The notes beneath the pieces were generated by a model, which was given only the letters and a program-made list of their open reading frames with translations, was not told the DNA's origin and did no database searches. Shown piece by piece: positions 44,397 to 56,297 of a DNA stretch of 64,000 nucleotides (position 1 is the first letter of the stretch; each line of letters starts with the position of its first letter). Both the position numbers and the translations under genes were made by a program. The stretch lies in NCBI RefSeq assembly GCF_000004075.3, contig NC_026655.2:4526001-4590000 (forward strand), written 5' to 3'. This stretch comes from Cucumis sativus. Taxonomy: Eukaryota; Streptophyta; Magnoliopsida; Cucurbitales; Cucurbitaceae.

Positions 44397-44657
44397 ATGG
44401 CAGAGCAAACAGAGTCGCTGATAAACCCTGCAAACTCTACAATCCCTGCTCCCAATATCCCTTCTTTCCAGATTCTACTTCTATACCTACGGATTCTACT
44501 CTGTCATTGTCTCTTCTTCAAACCCCCCCCACCCCCTTTTCACTTTCTTCTTCCATTTCCCTCTCTCCACTCATTTTGACCCATATCTTCCTCATTTCGT
44601 CCTCACTCACCGACGCCGTTTCTTGTGTTCAAACGCCCTCCTGAGCTGTCTTTCCAT
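44397..44657 (+). other. probable 5' leader exon of the ALP1-like gene
   Basis: A pyrimidine-rich segment ends at a good donor (CCAT|GTATGC at 44658), and the ALP1-like exon starts at a good acceptor (GGCTGCAG before 45322). An ATG at 44397 opens a 60-codon frame that closes inside this exon, so it would be a uORF if the transcript begins upstream. No coding function is evident. Confidence 0.45.
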
Positions 44658-45336
44658 GTATGCTTCCTGCCCTTTATTGCTTTCTCTGCTTAGACATTGC
44701 TGAGGATTTGAATTTTTAGCTTCTTCATTTGTTTTTCTTACTGTATTTTGGAAAATGGGTATGTTGCTATTGGGGAAAAGTTCGATGAATTCGGGTGGTT
44801 GCTGACTGTTAACTGTGGTGTTCTTGTTTATTGGAAACCAATCTGGGGATGTAATAGAAGAACATTATGTGGGTGTTTTTTGTTTGTTATTTTTATTACT
44901 ATTTATTCTCTCTAGAAGTTCTCTTTAGCGTTGGGTTTTGGTTGTTTTGTAGCTACCGTATGATTCTATTTGATTGACTTGTTTTCCTGCCATTCTTATT
45001 TGTCTGATAACCTTGTTATTTCCTGTGATCAGATTAGAAACTCCAAACTTTTGTTCTGCAGAAATTTTACCACTTGGGTATTTGTCATTTTTTTCAAGGT
45101 TCTTACAAAAATATATTGTGTGTGTTGTCATCTATAGTTGTACTTGTACTATCCTTGATGGATTATTAGGAAAGAGCTTCTGAGTGCTTGTTTTCGTAAT
45201 GACATTTTACTCTCTCTCTCGAATTCTCTTTTTCCTTTCATTTGTCCAATATAATGGCAAATTTATTCTTTTTATTCCAAGAAAGAAAATAAATTGATGA
45301 CATTCCCATACTTTGGCTGCAGAGTTTAAATTTACT

Positions 45337-46719
45337 ATGGAGAGTTCTGATGATGAAAAGGATGGAACTTATGGGAAATATGTTCCAAGAGAACCGAGTC
45401 ATAATCTAGTGTCTAATGGTGCAAAATTTGTAGATGAAGTACTCAATGGACAAAATGAACGTTGTTTAGATCATTTCCGCATGGACAAGCACGTATTCTA
45501 TAAGTTGTGTGATATTTTGCAAGCCAAAGGCTTACTGCGTCATACAAACCGGATTAAGATTGAAGAGCAACTAGCCATATTCATGTTTATTATTGGTCAC
45601 AATCTTAGGACACGAGCAGTTCAAGAGTTATTCAGATATTCAGGAGAAACAATAAGCCGCCATTTTAACAATGTATTGAATGCAATTATGGCAATATCAT
45701 TGGACTTCTTTCAACCTCCAGGATCCAATGTTCCTCCTCCAGAAATTTTAGAAGATCCAAGATTCTATCCCTACTTTAAGGTAGCACGGTGGTTTTAGTT
45801 TGACTAGTGTTTTCCTACAATGTGACTTACCCTCTCATTAACTTGTCTTATTTTAGGATTGTGTGGGGGTAATTGATGGCATACACATACCTGTGATGGT
45901 TGGTGTTGATGAGCAAGGACCTTTTCGTAATAAGAATGGACAACTCTCTCAAATTGTTTTGGCAGCATGCTCATTTGACCTCAAGTTCCATTATGTTCTA
46001 GCAGGATGGGAAGGATCGGCATCCGATTTGCAGGTTCTGAATTCAGCACTTACTAGGAGAAACAAACTACATGTTCCTGAAGGTGCGTGTATTCTAAGAG
46101 GATAATCATGAATCTCCTAGTTTTAGTGTGCCTTGTATAGTAGAAATGGTATTTGAATGGTCAGGCTGTTGCTCTCTGGCCATTTTTGGGCTAATATTAT
46201 TGAATTGCAGGTAAATACTACCTTGTGGACCAAAAATATATGAACATGCCTGGTTTTGTTGCCCCCTATCATGATATCACCTATCAATCAAAGGAATATC
46301 CTGGTGGTTATCATCCGCAAGATGCCAAAGAGCTATTTAATCTACGACATTCGTTGTTGCGCAATGCAACCGAAAGAACTTTTGAAGCTCTAAAGGCGCG
46401 CTTCCCCATACTATTGTCAGCTCCTCCTTACCCGTTACAGACACAAGTTAAATTGGTCGTTGCGACATGTGCGATTCACAATTACATTCGAAGGGAGAAC
46501 CCCGATGATTGGTTCTTTAGATTATATGAACAAGATCATGTTCCACATATGGAGGACTCATTGCCTCAATTGGAAGCAGAACAGCTGACAGCAAATATTG
46601 AAACTCCAATTGTGGACGTTGCTTTTGAGACAGAAGAATTAGAAATTACATCACAGCTGCGAGATAGTATTGCAGCTGAAATATGGAGTGACTACATTAA
46701 TGATATATCACCCATGTAA
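45337..46719 (+). CDS. ALP1/HARBI1-like domesticated PIF-Harbinger transposase
   Basis: A DDE-fold protein of the PIF/Harbinger superfamily taken over by the host. The relative ALP1 associates with Polycomb PRC2, but the role of this member is unknown. Exons 45337-45780, 45857-46082 and 46211-46719 give 392 aa. An N-terminal helical part (FRMDKHVFYKLCDILQAKGL, TISRHFNNVLNAI) is followed by the nuclease fold. Candidate catalytic residues are Asp155 in VIDGIHIPV, Asp205 in GWEGSASDLQVL and Glu278 in RNATERTFEALKARFP, all present. The conserved LFNLRHSLLRN and KLVVATCAIHNYIR motifs are intact. No terminal inverted repeats or linked Myb-like partner gene flank it, and it has ordinary introns, so it behaves as a host gene. 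The start is the first ATG in frame after the acceptor. Confidence 0.88.
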
Positions 46720-48721
46720 ATTGAATTTACGTTATCATAGCTTCCAAGTTAGGTCAGATAGTCTTCAGGAACATAAGAAATACACAAATGGGGTCTGATT
46801 TTGAAGGTGTATATTGACCTTACTATGTTCATATGAAAGGAATATAATAGTGGACTTGTTCCTCAGGTATTTGCACAAGTATACTACTACATAGGGTGTA
46901 TGAAGGGGCCCATAGTTTCTAATGCTCATTTTGTTTGTAATACAATATTGATGTTCCAAATGCGACAATCACAGGAGAATTTTGCACCTTTCACATTCTT
47001 GATATCTGCAGAAAAATAAAAAATAACTGCTGATCTCTCTCTCTCTCTCTCTCTCTCTTCCTCTCTTAAAATTGTGTTAGTTTGATGCAACAAATATGGC
47101 TCTAATATGTCGATTTTCTCTTGGACTTGTTTTTTCTCTTAGGAAAGTCCAATTCTCGAGAACTGCTGCTAAGGAAGCACTACCAGGTTAGCCTTCTTGA
47201 AGATTTTAGCTGACTGACTGATATTTGTATTGTATGCATTGAAATTATTTGACTCTCGATGCAGGGCATTGAGGACGGTTGTTGTGATGGGCCAGAGTTA
47301 TCTGAATGTGATTGATTAATATTTGCTTCTTTTAGACAATAGTGGATGTTGTTTTAATCCAATGTTTTTATAAATCATACACCCCCAAAGAGATGAATAT
47401 GTGCATGCCTGGTTGAGTTGAATTATGACTGAGAACGTGGTTCACTTTTTTGAAGGAAAGGCAACTGGCGTTACTTGCAAGAGCAACCATGTCTTTCTCA
47501 GATCACGAGCTGTATTCTTCTCTACTTTTGTTTCTTTTCTACTGCTACATTCATTTGGCTTCCATCTGAAAGCACCCCAAAATTCCATACCTCCTGTAGT
47601 TTGCTTTCGATCTGTTGACAATGTGTGTCATGGTGGTGTACCTCTCAGATGGGGTGGGGCTTCAAAACGGTTGGATCTATGTACTTGTTTTTTTGAATCA
47701 AATAGTTCAAACACATCATTTGAAGTAATTTTTTTTTTTTTCTTTTAGAATAAATAATCAAGATGTTACCATCCTATTTCAAGTCAATTCAAATACAATG
47801 GATGAATGATGGTTGTACTGTGATGAAATGGTAAGATTTGAAGTGAAGATAGACAAAGCATGTTACTTTTACTTACATTCTGATGTATTAATGGCTATTT
47901 TATAGTGTGGGGGAGTGAGCTTTGCGGTTTTGTATTTATTGGATTCTCTGACTTCCTCTGCTTCATTGGTCAGTCATTTTAGTTGACCTTTCTTTCTTCT
48001 TTATGTCACCTCTCTCTCTTCTCTCTTCTCTCTTCTCTCTTCTTTTACCATCTTTCCTCTTTCTATTTTATGTACTTCTCTGTAATTTGCAATTAGACAA
48101 ATCTAGAATTTTGGGATCATGTGTTCTTCTCATTTTAACCCAAAATCAAAAGGGCAAAACTTACATACTCACTTTATTATGATAAACCCACAATCTTGAC
48201 CTCTTATAATGGGTAACATTTTTAAAAATCTCCAAACTTGATTATTACCTCATTTTCGTTAGTTAATTCAAAACTACCCTTTGGCTAAAAATCTCAGAAA
48301 ATGTTTGATGTGTCATTATAGTTTAGCAATATAAAATTCATTCTTTTGAATCATATGGATATAAATTATACAAACTCATGCAGTGCATACAATATAATAC
48401 AATAATGTATTGTTTATTGATACATTATCACAACTTATATATTATATTCAATACATTAATGTTTTCTTTTTTTCAAAAATGAGGACAAAATTGAGAATAA
48501 TAAAAAGGAAGGGTAAGAAGAAAAGAGAAAAAGGCTGCACTAACAATCATTTCAAATCCCCATTTCAATTTTTCACCTCTCTTTCTCTCTCCTTCGATTC
48601 CTTCTCTCTATCATCATCATCTTCTTCTTCTTCTTCTTCTTCTTCCTCTTCCTCTTCCTCTGTTTTTATTTCTCATTCGAATTTCACTCTCAGCTTCTCT
48701 ATTCAGAGAGAGCGAAAAGAG
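46720..48721. other. intergenic region with exon-like pieces and CT microsatellites
   Basis: About 2 kb. It holds the ALP1-like 3' UTR, a (CT)n run at 47034-47060, two small spliceable coding-like pieces (47143-47186 and 47265-47315, see findings), a TCTCT-rich tract at 48010-48045 and the leader of the next gene with TCT/TCC repeats at 48610-48660. No firm gene was seen. Confidence 0.45.
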
Positions 48722-49373
48722 ATGTTGAATCCGGCCAACGATCTGTTACCGCCGCCGTCTTCTCCCACCAATTCATCCATTTCCTCCTCCGATCTCGACA
48801 CTGAGGTCTACCCCCACCATCCCTTTTCTCTCATTTTCACATTCTTTACTCTGTTTTTTATTTTGGGAAATTCACATCCTTTTTTTGCAGTCTACGGGTT
48901 CGTTCTTCCATGACCGGAGTACGAGCTTAGGGACTCTAATGGGGGTCAGCTTCCCGGCGATTACTTTCCGAGTCCCTTCCCAGAACAGAGATCAACACAC
49001 CGCCGCAACGGTCACCGCAGGCGGAGGTTCTCGTAAGAGTAAGAAGACAAAGAGGAAAACGACGATGGCACCGGCGCTGGTTGCAGATCGGAAACGGCGG
49101 TGGTGGAGACTATGTAGGGATGACGGCGTCAAGCCGGCGTCTTTAGGCGAGTTTCTTGAAGTGGAACGGAGATTTGGGGATGGTGCCTTCTACGGCAACG
49201 CGGTGGATCTGGAAGGCGTGGTTGCGGCGGATCAACAGAGGAATGGTCGTTCTTTATTCGCCGATGGAAGAGTTCTTCCACCCGCGCAAACGGAGGAAGA
49301 CACGTCGGGGGCCGCCACTTTATGCCGATTTTCTGTATCACTGACCGGAATTTGTAGCGGCGGTGCCGGTTAA
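48722..49373 (+). CDS. conserved plant protein of unknown function (At3g17950-like)
   Basis: Two exons, 48722-48805 and 48891-49373, give 188 aa. The N-terminus has MLNPANDLLPPPSSPTNSS and SSSDLDTESTGSFFHDRSTS, followed by LGTLMGVSFPAITFRVPS, then a basic linker with a likely nuclear-localisation type KSKKTKRK, and a conserved block RRWWRLCRDD plus KPASLGEFLEVERRFGD. The C-terminus is low in complexity. I recall this arrangement from a small land-plant family that includes Arabidopsis At3g17950. No function is known to me. The start is the first ATG after a long pyrimidine leader, and the intron is GT-AG with a strong polypyrimidine acceptor. Confidence 0.82.
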
Positions 49374-50684
49374 CGGGATTTGATTTGTTCAGCATATTTA
49401 AAATATTATATTATATTTAATTAATCAAATGCTTTTAATTAATGTGGAAGAAAAAAAGAAAAAAAAAATGTCACCTTTATTTGTGTAGGTGACCCCTCTT
49501 TCTTTTTCTTTATTTTTTCTTTTAATTTCCTTTAATCATCTCACAAGTTCTATCCTCTTTTTCCTTTTTCAAAATAATAAAAAGAAAATTGACAATTAGA
49601 TCTTATGAAATATGTTTGAGCAAAATATTCAAATTTATAATTTTCCAATCATAACAAACATATTTGATATCATCAAGGTGGTTCTCAAATACTAAATTAA
49701 CTATTTGTTTAACTCCTAATTAAACTTTAAACTATTCTTTTATCTTAACCATGTAAAGTTACTAAGCTTTTGAATAAATGTTCCAACCTTTGATTTCTTG
49801 ATCAAAGCATATATTTAAACTATCAATTAAAAATATAATTGGAATACGATTATAACCAAATAAACATACAATAAAATAGAATAGGAAGAAAAAGTATACC
49901 CAAAGATTTGGAATGCTAATGTGCAAAGCTTTGGGCCATATTTTAAAGTAACAAGTAAGAAATTGAAGGTGGGAAGGGAACCATCCATATCAATGGAAAT
50001 GTGACCTTTCATTTCAAAAAATGCCAAAGGATTTATTTGGGGAGAGGATAAAAAGTTAAAATCCAATAAGAAGTTGAAAGCATCCAACCTAACAAGTTTT
50101 CAATATCTGTAGACATCAATGGTAACCCACCAAACAAGTGATATCTTAATGTCACTTTCACATTCAACTATGCCTAATAAACTTGAAAATGAAAGATTTA
50201 AGGAAAAAGAGAAACATGGACAAAGAATATGATGGAGACGACCAACCTTTTTTTTTCAAGTTAATAGAGGGTAGGTAGTTTGAACAACACAACCAATTAC
50301 CGCTGAACTATGCTCATATTGGCAAGTTAGCTGTTCATACACCAGAAAACACGACAGTTAAAAAAAGAAACAATGCTTCAAATTGGCTAACAAATTTATT
50401 AGTTATGAAAAAATCAAGATGCTTGCTCTGTTTTAGTGGTTGCAGAAAGCTTTGTTGTCTACACCCCACGCTGTATCTATCACAAAAGGGATTGAGGATA
50501 TCGGAGCAGTTTTCTAGTCCAAAAAGTCCTTAAGAAATGAGGTATTCAGGTCCTTAAGAAATGAGGTATTCGGGCTTCTCTAGTGAAAAGCATTATGAAA
50601 ATCAATACCAACAAAATTAACTCACATACATTTACGAATTCCGGGTGGATTCATTCCTGCTCTAATGTCAAGCATGAGTTCTCG
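49374..50684. other. intergenic region between the unknown gene and SURF1
   Basis: About 1.3 kb, AT-rich, between convergent genes. The only structure seen is a 24-bp tandem duplication at 50526-50573, about 110 bases past the SURF1 stop on its strand. Confidence 0.5.
50526..50573. repeat. 24-bp tandem duplication near the SURF1 3' end
   Basis: GTCCTTAAGAAATGAGGTAT occurs twice head to tail at 50526 and 50550, with one difference near the end of the unit. It probably lies in the SURF1 3' UTR. Confidence 0.7.
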
Positions 50685-53600
50685 TTATCTTCGACTTGTT
50701 TTTTGTCTCAGTCTTTTGAAAGCCATAAAGGTTACAGCAGCTGAGAGAGAGTACCTGCACAAAGATCAGCCATTGCAAGAATAAGAATGTGTATGACTTC
50801 CAAATAAAACTTATTTCACATTGAAATAGTTTTTAGTTTACTTTTGTTATCTTCTCGCAAGGATTATAAGTTGATATAAGCTTGTAGCGTAAACTTAAAA
50901 ATCATAGGTTAAGCTAAAACTGAAGCGGCTCAAAAAGTTCATGACCCTTCTAAAGGAATTATAGATTCATTTTTTTAAAATGAAATCTACAAGAATTGGG
51001 GGAAATTCAGAAAAGTTTGAATTCTTAGAAAATTTTGAGCGATTATGAGCTTGAGAACTAATTCCATCCACTTTCTTGGCAGCACGAAGAGGTGCCAGGG
51101 TTATGCCATCAACCAACATTTAGTAGTGGATCAGATGCAGCATCTTAATTCTAAATATAATTGGAATGATAATTAATCACAAGTAAAAGAAACTGAAACT
51201 TTTCCACGTGTAAAATCAATCAATGCTTAGAAAGTACTTCGCATTCATAGTAGGAAATATAGAACTCTTTAAATGGAAAGAATATATGAAAAAGACAAAC
51301 GACATACCATGTTAACGTGTAATTCAGATGATCCTGTGGCATAACAGAACTCCGTATCAAGGTATTAACATCCTTTGGAATGGGATAAGGGTCACTTGGA
51401 TTCACATTCTCATTTATGTCTTCAACATAAATAGTATCCTCAGGTAGACCAGAAGAGCGTGCAATTGCTGGAACATCAACATAAAACCATTGCCTAGAGC
51501 CAGGATCATTTGCTGGCACAAATATGCTAGGCTTCTCACTTGTACGGACTACTCCGATAACTTCTACTGGAGTAATGGGAGTGATTTCATTCTGTACATC
51601 AAGTAAAGTAAGAATTATAGTGTTTGAATGGATGTTATTTGACATTTAACATGTGAAAATATCAGAAAGAACCTCTAGACTTTCAGTCTTTTTTGACCAG
51701 AACTTCCACCAAGAGCTTCTCTCACCCCCTTGAACCAAGGATGGTACAATATCTGAAGACTGCTCACTACCTTGTTGATTTACTTCTAAAGCCTTCTCCT
51801 TCCAAGTGCGTGGAGCCCAGCCTCTATTAACCAGAACTGGTGACTGCACACTGGAGGAGGGTTATTCGGTACATTCTTGGTCAAATGGAATCATAAAACA
51901 AATATCAAACTACTAAATTCATCCAGAAGTACATAATTTCATTTTTACACCACATGAAAATGGGAATTGCCAGAAATGAAGGCGATATTTGGTCTTTTAT
52001 GTCCTTCAGAATTCTTTGCACATATCTATCTATAGTCTCATATGTTGTTCAATCATGACAAGGTAGAGGTTATCATGGTTCCACTAACTTGGCTCCATTA
52101 CTATGAAAGAGTTCCAGCAAAAAATTGCCATTCATAATTTCATATTAGAAATCATGAATGTATGGTTATTAGTTGGAAGGAACTTAAACTACCATGAACT
52201 TGCAAAGCATACGATAATAATAATAATAATGCAAGAAGATAGATAGTAAAAATTCAAAAATACACCAGTCTATTGAGTGGAACAATTATAGAATGAAAAT
52301 AAATTTATCAAGCCATTGTTGATAAGAAAAAATAAAATAAGTTCCTCTTTGGTTTAAATTGATGTAAAATTGCAGATAATAGCAAACCATTGTGTGTTTT
52401 ATTCACTTCTCTGCTAGAATTTTTTTTGGAATTGAAACTTCATGCGATGTTCTGAATCAGATATTGATGTTTTTAATATTATTAGATTGTTTGATATTGA
52501 TGATATTAAAATCTTTGATCATTATCATAGGAATATGAGCAATGCAGGTTCTCTCTCACAAAATGCTGATAGTAAAATGGTATAGTCAACATCAAGTTTC
52601 ACTGGAAAATACCTATCAGGAAGGCCAGGAATTGGCATCAATGGGGTAATCACATAATGGCCATTTTCAGTCACTCCTGAAATACTTCTTGAACGTGGAC
52701 CAACATAGATTGACTTTTTCTCATCAAAAACCCCTTTACAGATCACTCTCCTGAACTCCAGATCATCGAGCTTGTCTTCCAATGACAATAAGTTGTTTAT
52801 GTTCACAGGTTCCATTAACAACCGCTTCCGCCTGTAATCTAGCATTTCTATCTGCAAGATATAATGTCAAAGACGATAAGTACTTGAATGATAAATGTGT
52901 GCAAATCAGCTCCCTGCAATGTTACTTAAATAATTTGATGTTCAAAAGAATGTTTTTCAGCTTTGACGAATGTGAAAAGGAAGCAAATTTTTTGACACTT
53001 AACAACCGGAATTACTTTTGGCCTCCTAAGAAGCCTGAGATTAAATTGATGAAAAAGTTCCAACACCCTAACATGCATATGTTTAATTAAATAGAGTATC
53101 TGCATTTACCAGTTGCCATATTCTCTAAGTCATGAAAAAATTCGTGCCTCAATTATAAAAGTTAGAAATCCATCACCCATCTATAATATGATCCAAGCGA
53201 CTAAACTTGATCAACCATCTAGAATAGTATATAGAGAGCACAGAAGCGTCAAGAAACTTCTTGAAGACCTACATTCTTTTGGAGATGTGCGTTCTTTCAA
53301 ATGGAGATAATTTACTCATTTCAACTGGATCAATGATAAAAACTAGTAATGAAAGGTATATCCCTATTTCCAGAGCCGATTGCTCGAAAGAGGGAGGGGA
53401 GGCATCTTTAGTTTTGAACACTAGAAAGTGTTCAGGCATACTTGAATTAGATCAATTACAGCTTAATTCGTTAGGGGCGAGACAAAGAAATTGATAAACC
53501 AAACTGAAATCAGATAATTCAAACAAGCACAGTATAAAATCTAACAGTAAATGGAAATACCTTCTCTTGCCTCCTGAAAATCTGCCACGTTCCAAGGCCA

Positions 53601-53941
53601 AACGTGAGAGCACCAGGTAGAAACAGTAGCCATTTCGACAATCTCGACTCTCTTTGTTTCTCTAAGAACACCACCCAGAAAGCAATACGCCATTTTCAAC
53701 AATCAAAATCACATGAATCTAAATCATTTCCCGAAATTAAGAGCAACCCAGATAGAATAAAGTCGAGAAACTCACGTTGAGGTTGCGAAAGGGAAGATGA
53801 GTTGGGATCAGGAGTAGAAGAAACTACCGCGGCAGAACTGAAGGAAGAAGAAGATGAAGGTAAAGGCGTCGAAGAATGGCCAGAAAGGGAAAAACAAGGG
53901 CGAAATTTTGTGATGGATTTAGCTAAGGAAGAAGATGCCAT
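50685..53941 (-). CDS. SURF1: SURF1, cytochrome c oxidase assembly factor
   Basis: Inner mitochondrial membrane protein that helps assemble complex IV, probably at the heme a / COX1 stage. Exons 53941-53776, 53661-53561, 52851-52613, 51850-51673, 51591-51308 and 50754-50685 give 345 aa, the usual plant length. A Ser-rich, basic transit peptide (about 1-55) precedes the first membrane helix in WLLFLPGALTFGLGTWQIFRR (from about residue 64). The intermembrane domain shows LEFRRVICKGVFDE, YVITPLMPIPG, SPVLVNRGWAPRTWKE and EVIGVVRTSEKPSIF. The second helix is YSLSAAVTFMAFKRLR, and the protein ends in a short basic tail. All six exons keep the frame with GT-AG introns. Confidence 0.94.
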
Positions 53942-54378
53942 GTTCTTGATGCTGACATTTGAAGAGTTTCTCAGTCTTCGTCTTCACCTGGCTCCTCTGT
54001 TGATTGGGAGGGACAGCAGAGGCGAACGACAAGCTGGGCAAGGGTTACCGGACTTTTGACGACGACGAGCTGGGCGGAGGGTCACCGGACGGCGAGGGAA
54101 AACTGAGCTAGGGAGGCGCGCGTTTTCTGTGAGAGTGAGACGAAGAGTTAGACGGCAAGGGTTAGAAACAATAAAACCCCTAAAATGTAAGGAAATGTAT
54201 ATATTAATTTAAAACTCCATGTCAATACAAACCGACCGAATATAGCCTCCCTCTCCGACCGAACTTCATTGGCTTTTTTTTACTTTTTTAATAATAATAA
54301 TAACTATTTAAAATTCATCACAAAAAATCACTAAAGGTAAAAATTCATTACACTTAAACCGAGAATTGAGGGAAAAAG

Positions 54379-54652
54379 ATTGTTATATGCTTTTGAACAT
54401 CTTCTACTAATGATTTCGGTTTGATTGGCATTTTATGACCATTCAATTTTGAGAAATTCTTGTTTGACTCTTTTTGCTCTTGCAATATTATTATTGACCC
54501 CCCGACTCTTCCTTCGTGCATCTTCACGATTTTTGGCATCCATTTCTTTGTTTGGTGGACACTTAAGGCAAGGTAGATATATCACAAGCATATGACTTGG
54601 TTTTGAAATTAATACAAAGGCATGAGAGTTGATCATGAGATGTTCCATGTAC
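54379..54652 (-). pseudogene. decayed partial copy of the neighbouring CDK-like kinase gene
   Basis: On the minus strand this segment matches 57785-58062 of the kinase gene along its length. The shared stretches include the codons for CPPNKEMDAKNREDARRK and the 3' block around SLVEDVQ (kinase: ELSAEDVQN). Several frame shifts and many substitutions interrupt it, and nothing of the kinase domain itself is present. Same orientation, 3.4 kb away: a fragment left by tandem duplication, or by a second partial copy. It corresponds to kinase residues of about 404-496. Confidence 0.8.
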
Positions 54653-55399
54653 ACTTGTGTCATCCTTGTGCAATTATGTAAAACTTATTGCTCTGTTTTC
54701 TCCAATTGTTGCAACCCAAGTTAATTAGTAACCTATCTTTCCTTTCCACGTTAAATTTACCACCTTTGGATGCTAAAGTAGTGAACAAAAGGATGAGGTT
54801 CCGGTTGACATCAACATATACTTATCTAATCTACACGTTTTCAAATCAAAATCACACAACTTGTTGTTATTAGATCCAGTACGGACCTTTTAAAGAATGC
54901 ATTAGTGAGTTTAGCTACAGACGATTATTGAAGAACGAAAAAGAAAGGAATTGAGGGATATGGACCCCAAGAATCTAGGGTTAACTTCTTAGGTGTATCG
55001 TTGTATCTTTCATCACTATAATTTCAAATCACTGGTAACCAACACTTTACTTTTTCTAATAATTATATATATGAATATCTAATGATGAAAGAATAATTGA
55101 TGAGATTAAACCCAAAGTGGCCCTAGTTATGGTTTAAGTATAGACAGAACATTGAACATTGAACATTGATTGCTTACCGTATAATTAAGCAATTGTTTTG
55201 ATGGGTTCATGTTTTGATAAATACACTGACTTGAAGTCAGAACAATTAGCCTCTAATTTTTTTAATGAAAAAGTTTTTCATGATTTGATAGATGAAGAAT
55301 ATGCATAATACTATAAAGATGAAGCAGAGAGCGAGGTTAGGTTGTTCTAACTTAGCTACTCGATGTTCCATACTATCCTCGTGCTATTGTACCTAGCAG

Positions 55400-55799
55400 G
55401 TGCCTATACAAAACTTAAATTGGCACGAGGAAGGGCTTGATTGTTATGGAAGCTTAGACATTCAACCGTTTAATGAGCAAAATGTATGTATTATTATTCT
55501 CACTAATAATTGATTGTTGTCTAATTAGCTTTTTAATCCCATCAATATATACATTGGTTTAATTGATTGATGGAATGCCATTGGTTTTGTGGGTTTAGGG
55601 AACCAATTTTGAGAAGGTAGAATTTGTGAAGGTGAATACTGCACTCGTTAAAGGTTGGCTTTCTTTCCTGACATTCAAGGCAAACCCAACTAGAAGTGTT
55701 GCCAATTACCGAACCACGACGTTTCAAGCTCAAGTGTATGCTGGTATTAGAGGAAAAGAGGTGTCTTTTTGCCGGAAAAAACCTTCAATACCTTTATGA
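55400..55799 (+). pseudogene. cystatin-like gene remnant or partial gene (two exons)
   Basis: Two pieces in compatible phase, 55400-55483 and 55599-55799, are bounded by AG, GT and AG signals and end in TGA, giving 95 codons. The first reads VPIQNLNWHEEGLDCYGSLD and then IQPFNEQN. The second reads GTNFEKVEFVKVN, TALVKGWLSFLTFKANPTR, then FQAQVYAGIRGKEVSFCRKK. The order FN-N-GTNFE-V-V, x-LVxG, LTFKA, FQAQV fits the plant cystatin fold, with ALVKG where inhibitory cystatins have QxVxG. No start codon or first exon was found. It is either a partial gene with an unrecognised 5' exon or a relic. Confidence 0.5.
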
Positions 55800-56241
55800 G
55801 ATTAATCTCTGACACTATTGATTGTCATCTTAATGTTCTAACTAACAATTGTGTGTTTAATATCGGCTAAATGATATTGTTAAAACTAATTATATTTTTA
55901 ATGTTTTAGTCGTGTAGTTGTGCTTAATATTGAGTCAAGATCGCCATAATTGATTACAATAATCTTAATGTAACGAAAAGAAACGATGGATCAAGGAAAT
56001 ACTAATATTATCGTTAAATTAATTAGCGTTTATATGATTGTTCGTATAATGTTTATAAAAAGAAAAAATAAATGAATTAATAATGATGGATTATTATTGA
56101 ATGCTTTGGAAATCTCTACAATATCAAACTTTGAATGACAACTTCTTAAACCAGTGTCTTGCAAGAATAATAATATAAAAGTAAGTTATTCATTTTTATC
56201 ATTTATCAAAGTTTCTTATTAAAAAATTAAAATACACTTTA

Positions 56242-56251
<10 letters not shown>

Positions 56252-56293
<42 letters not shown>
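56252..56293. repeat. (TA)n microsatellite
   Basis: About 21 uninterrupted TA units, flanked by an ATTT repeat on the left. Confidence 0.9.

Positions 56294-56297
<4 letters not shown>

Noticed and set aside
47425-47748. 107-codon frame after the ALP1-like gene
   Set aside because: It ends in a poly-T run, has hydrophobic low-information composition and no family resemblance. Probably non-coding.
53113-53494. Open frames within SURF1 intron 2
   Set aside because: They overlap each other, have no conserved motif and lie between two exons whose join is well supported.
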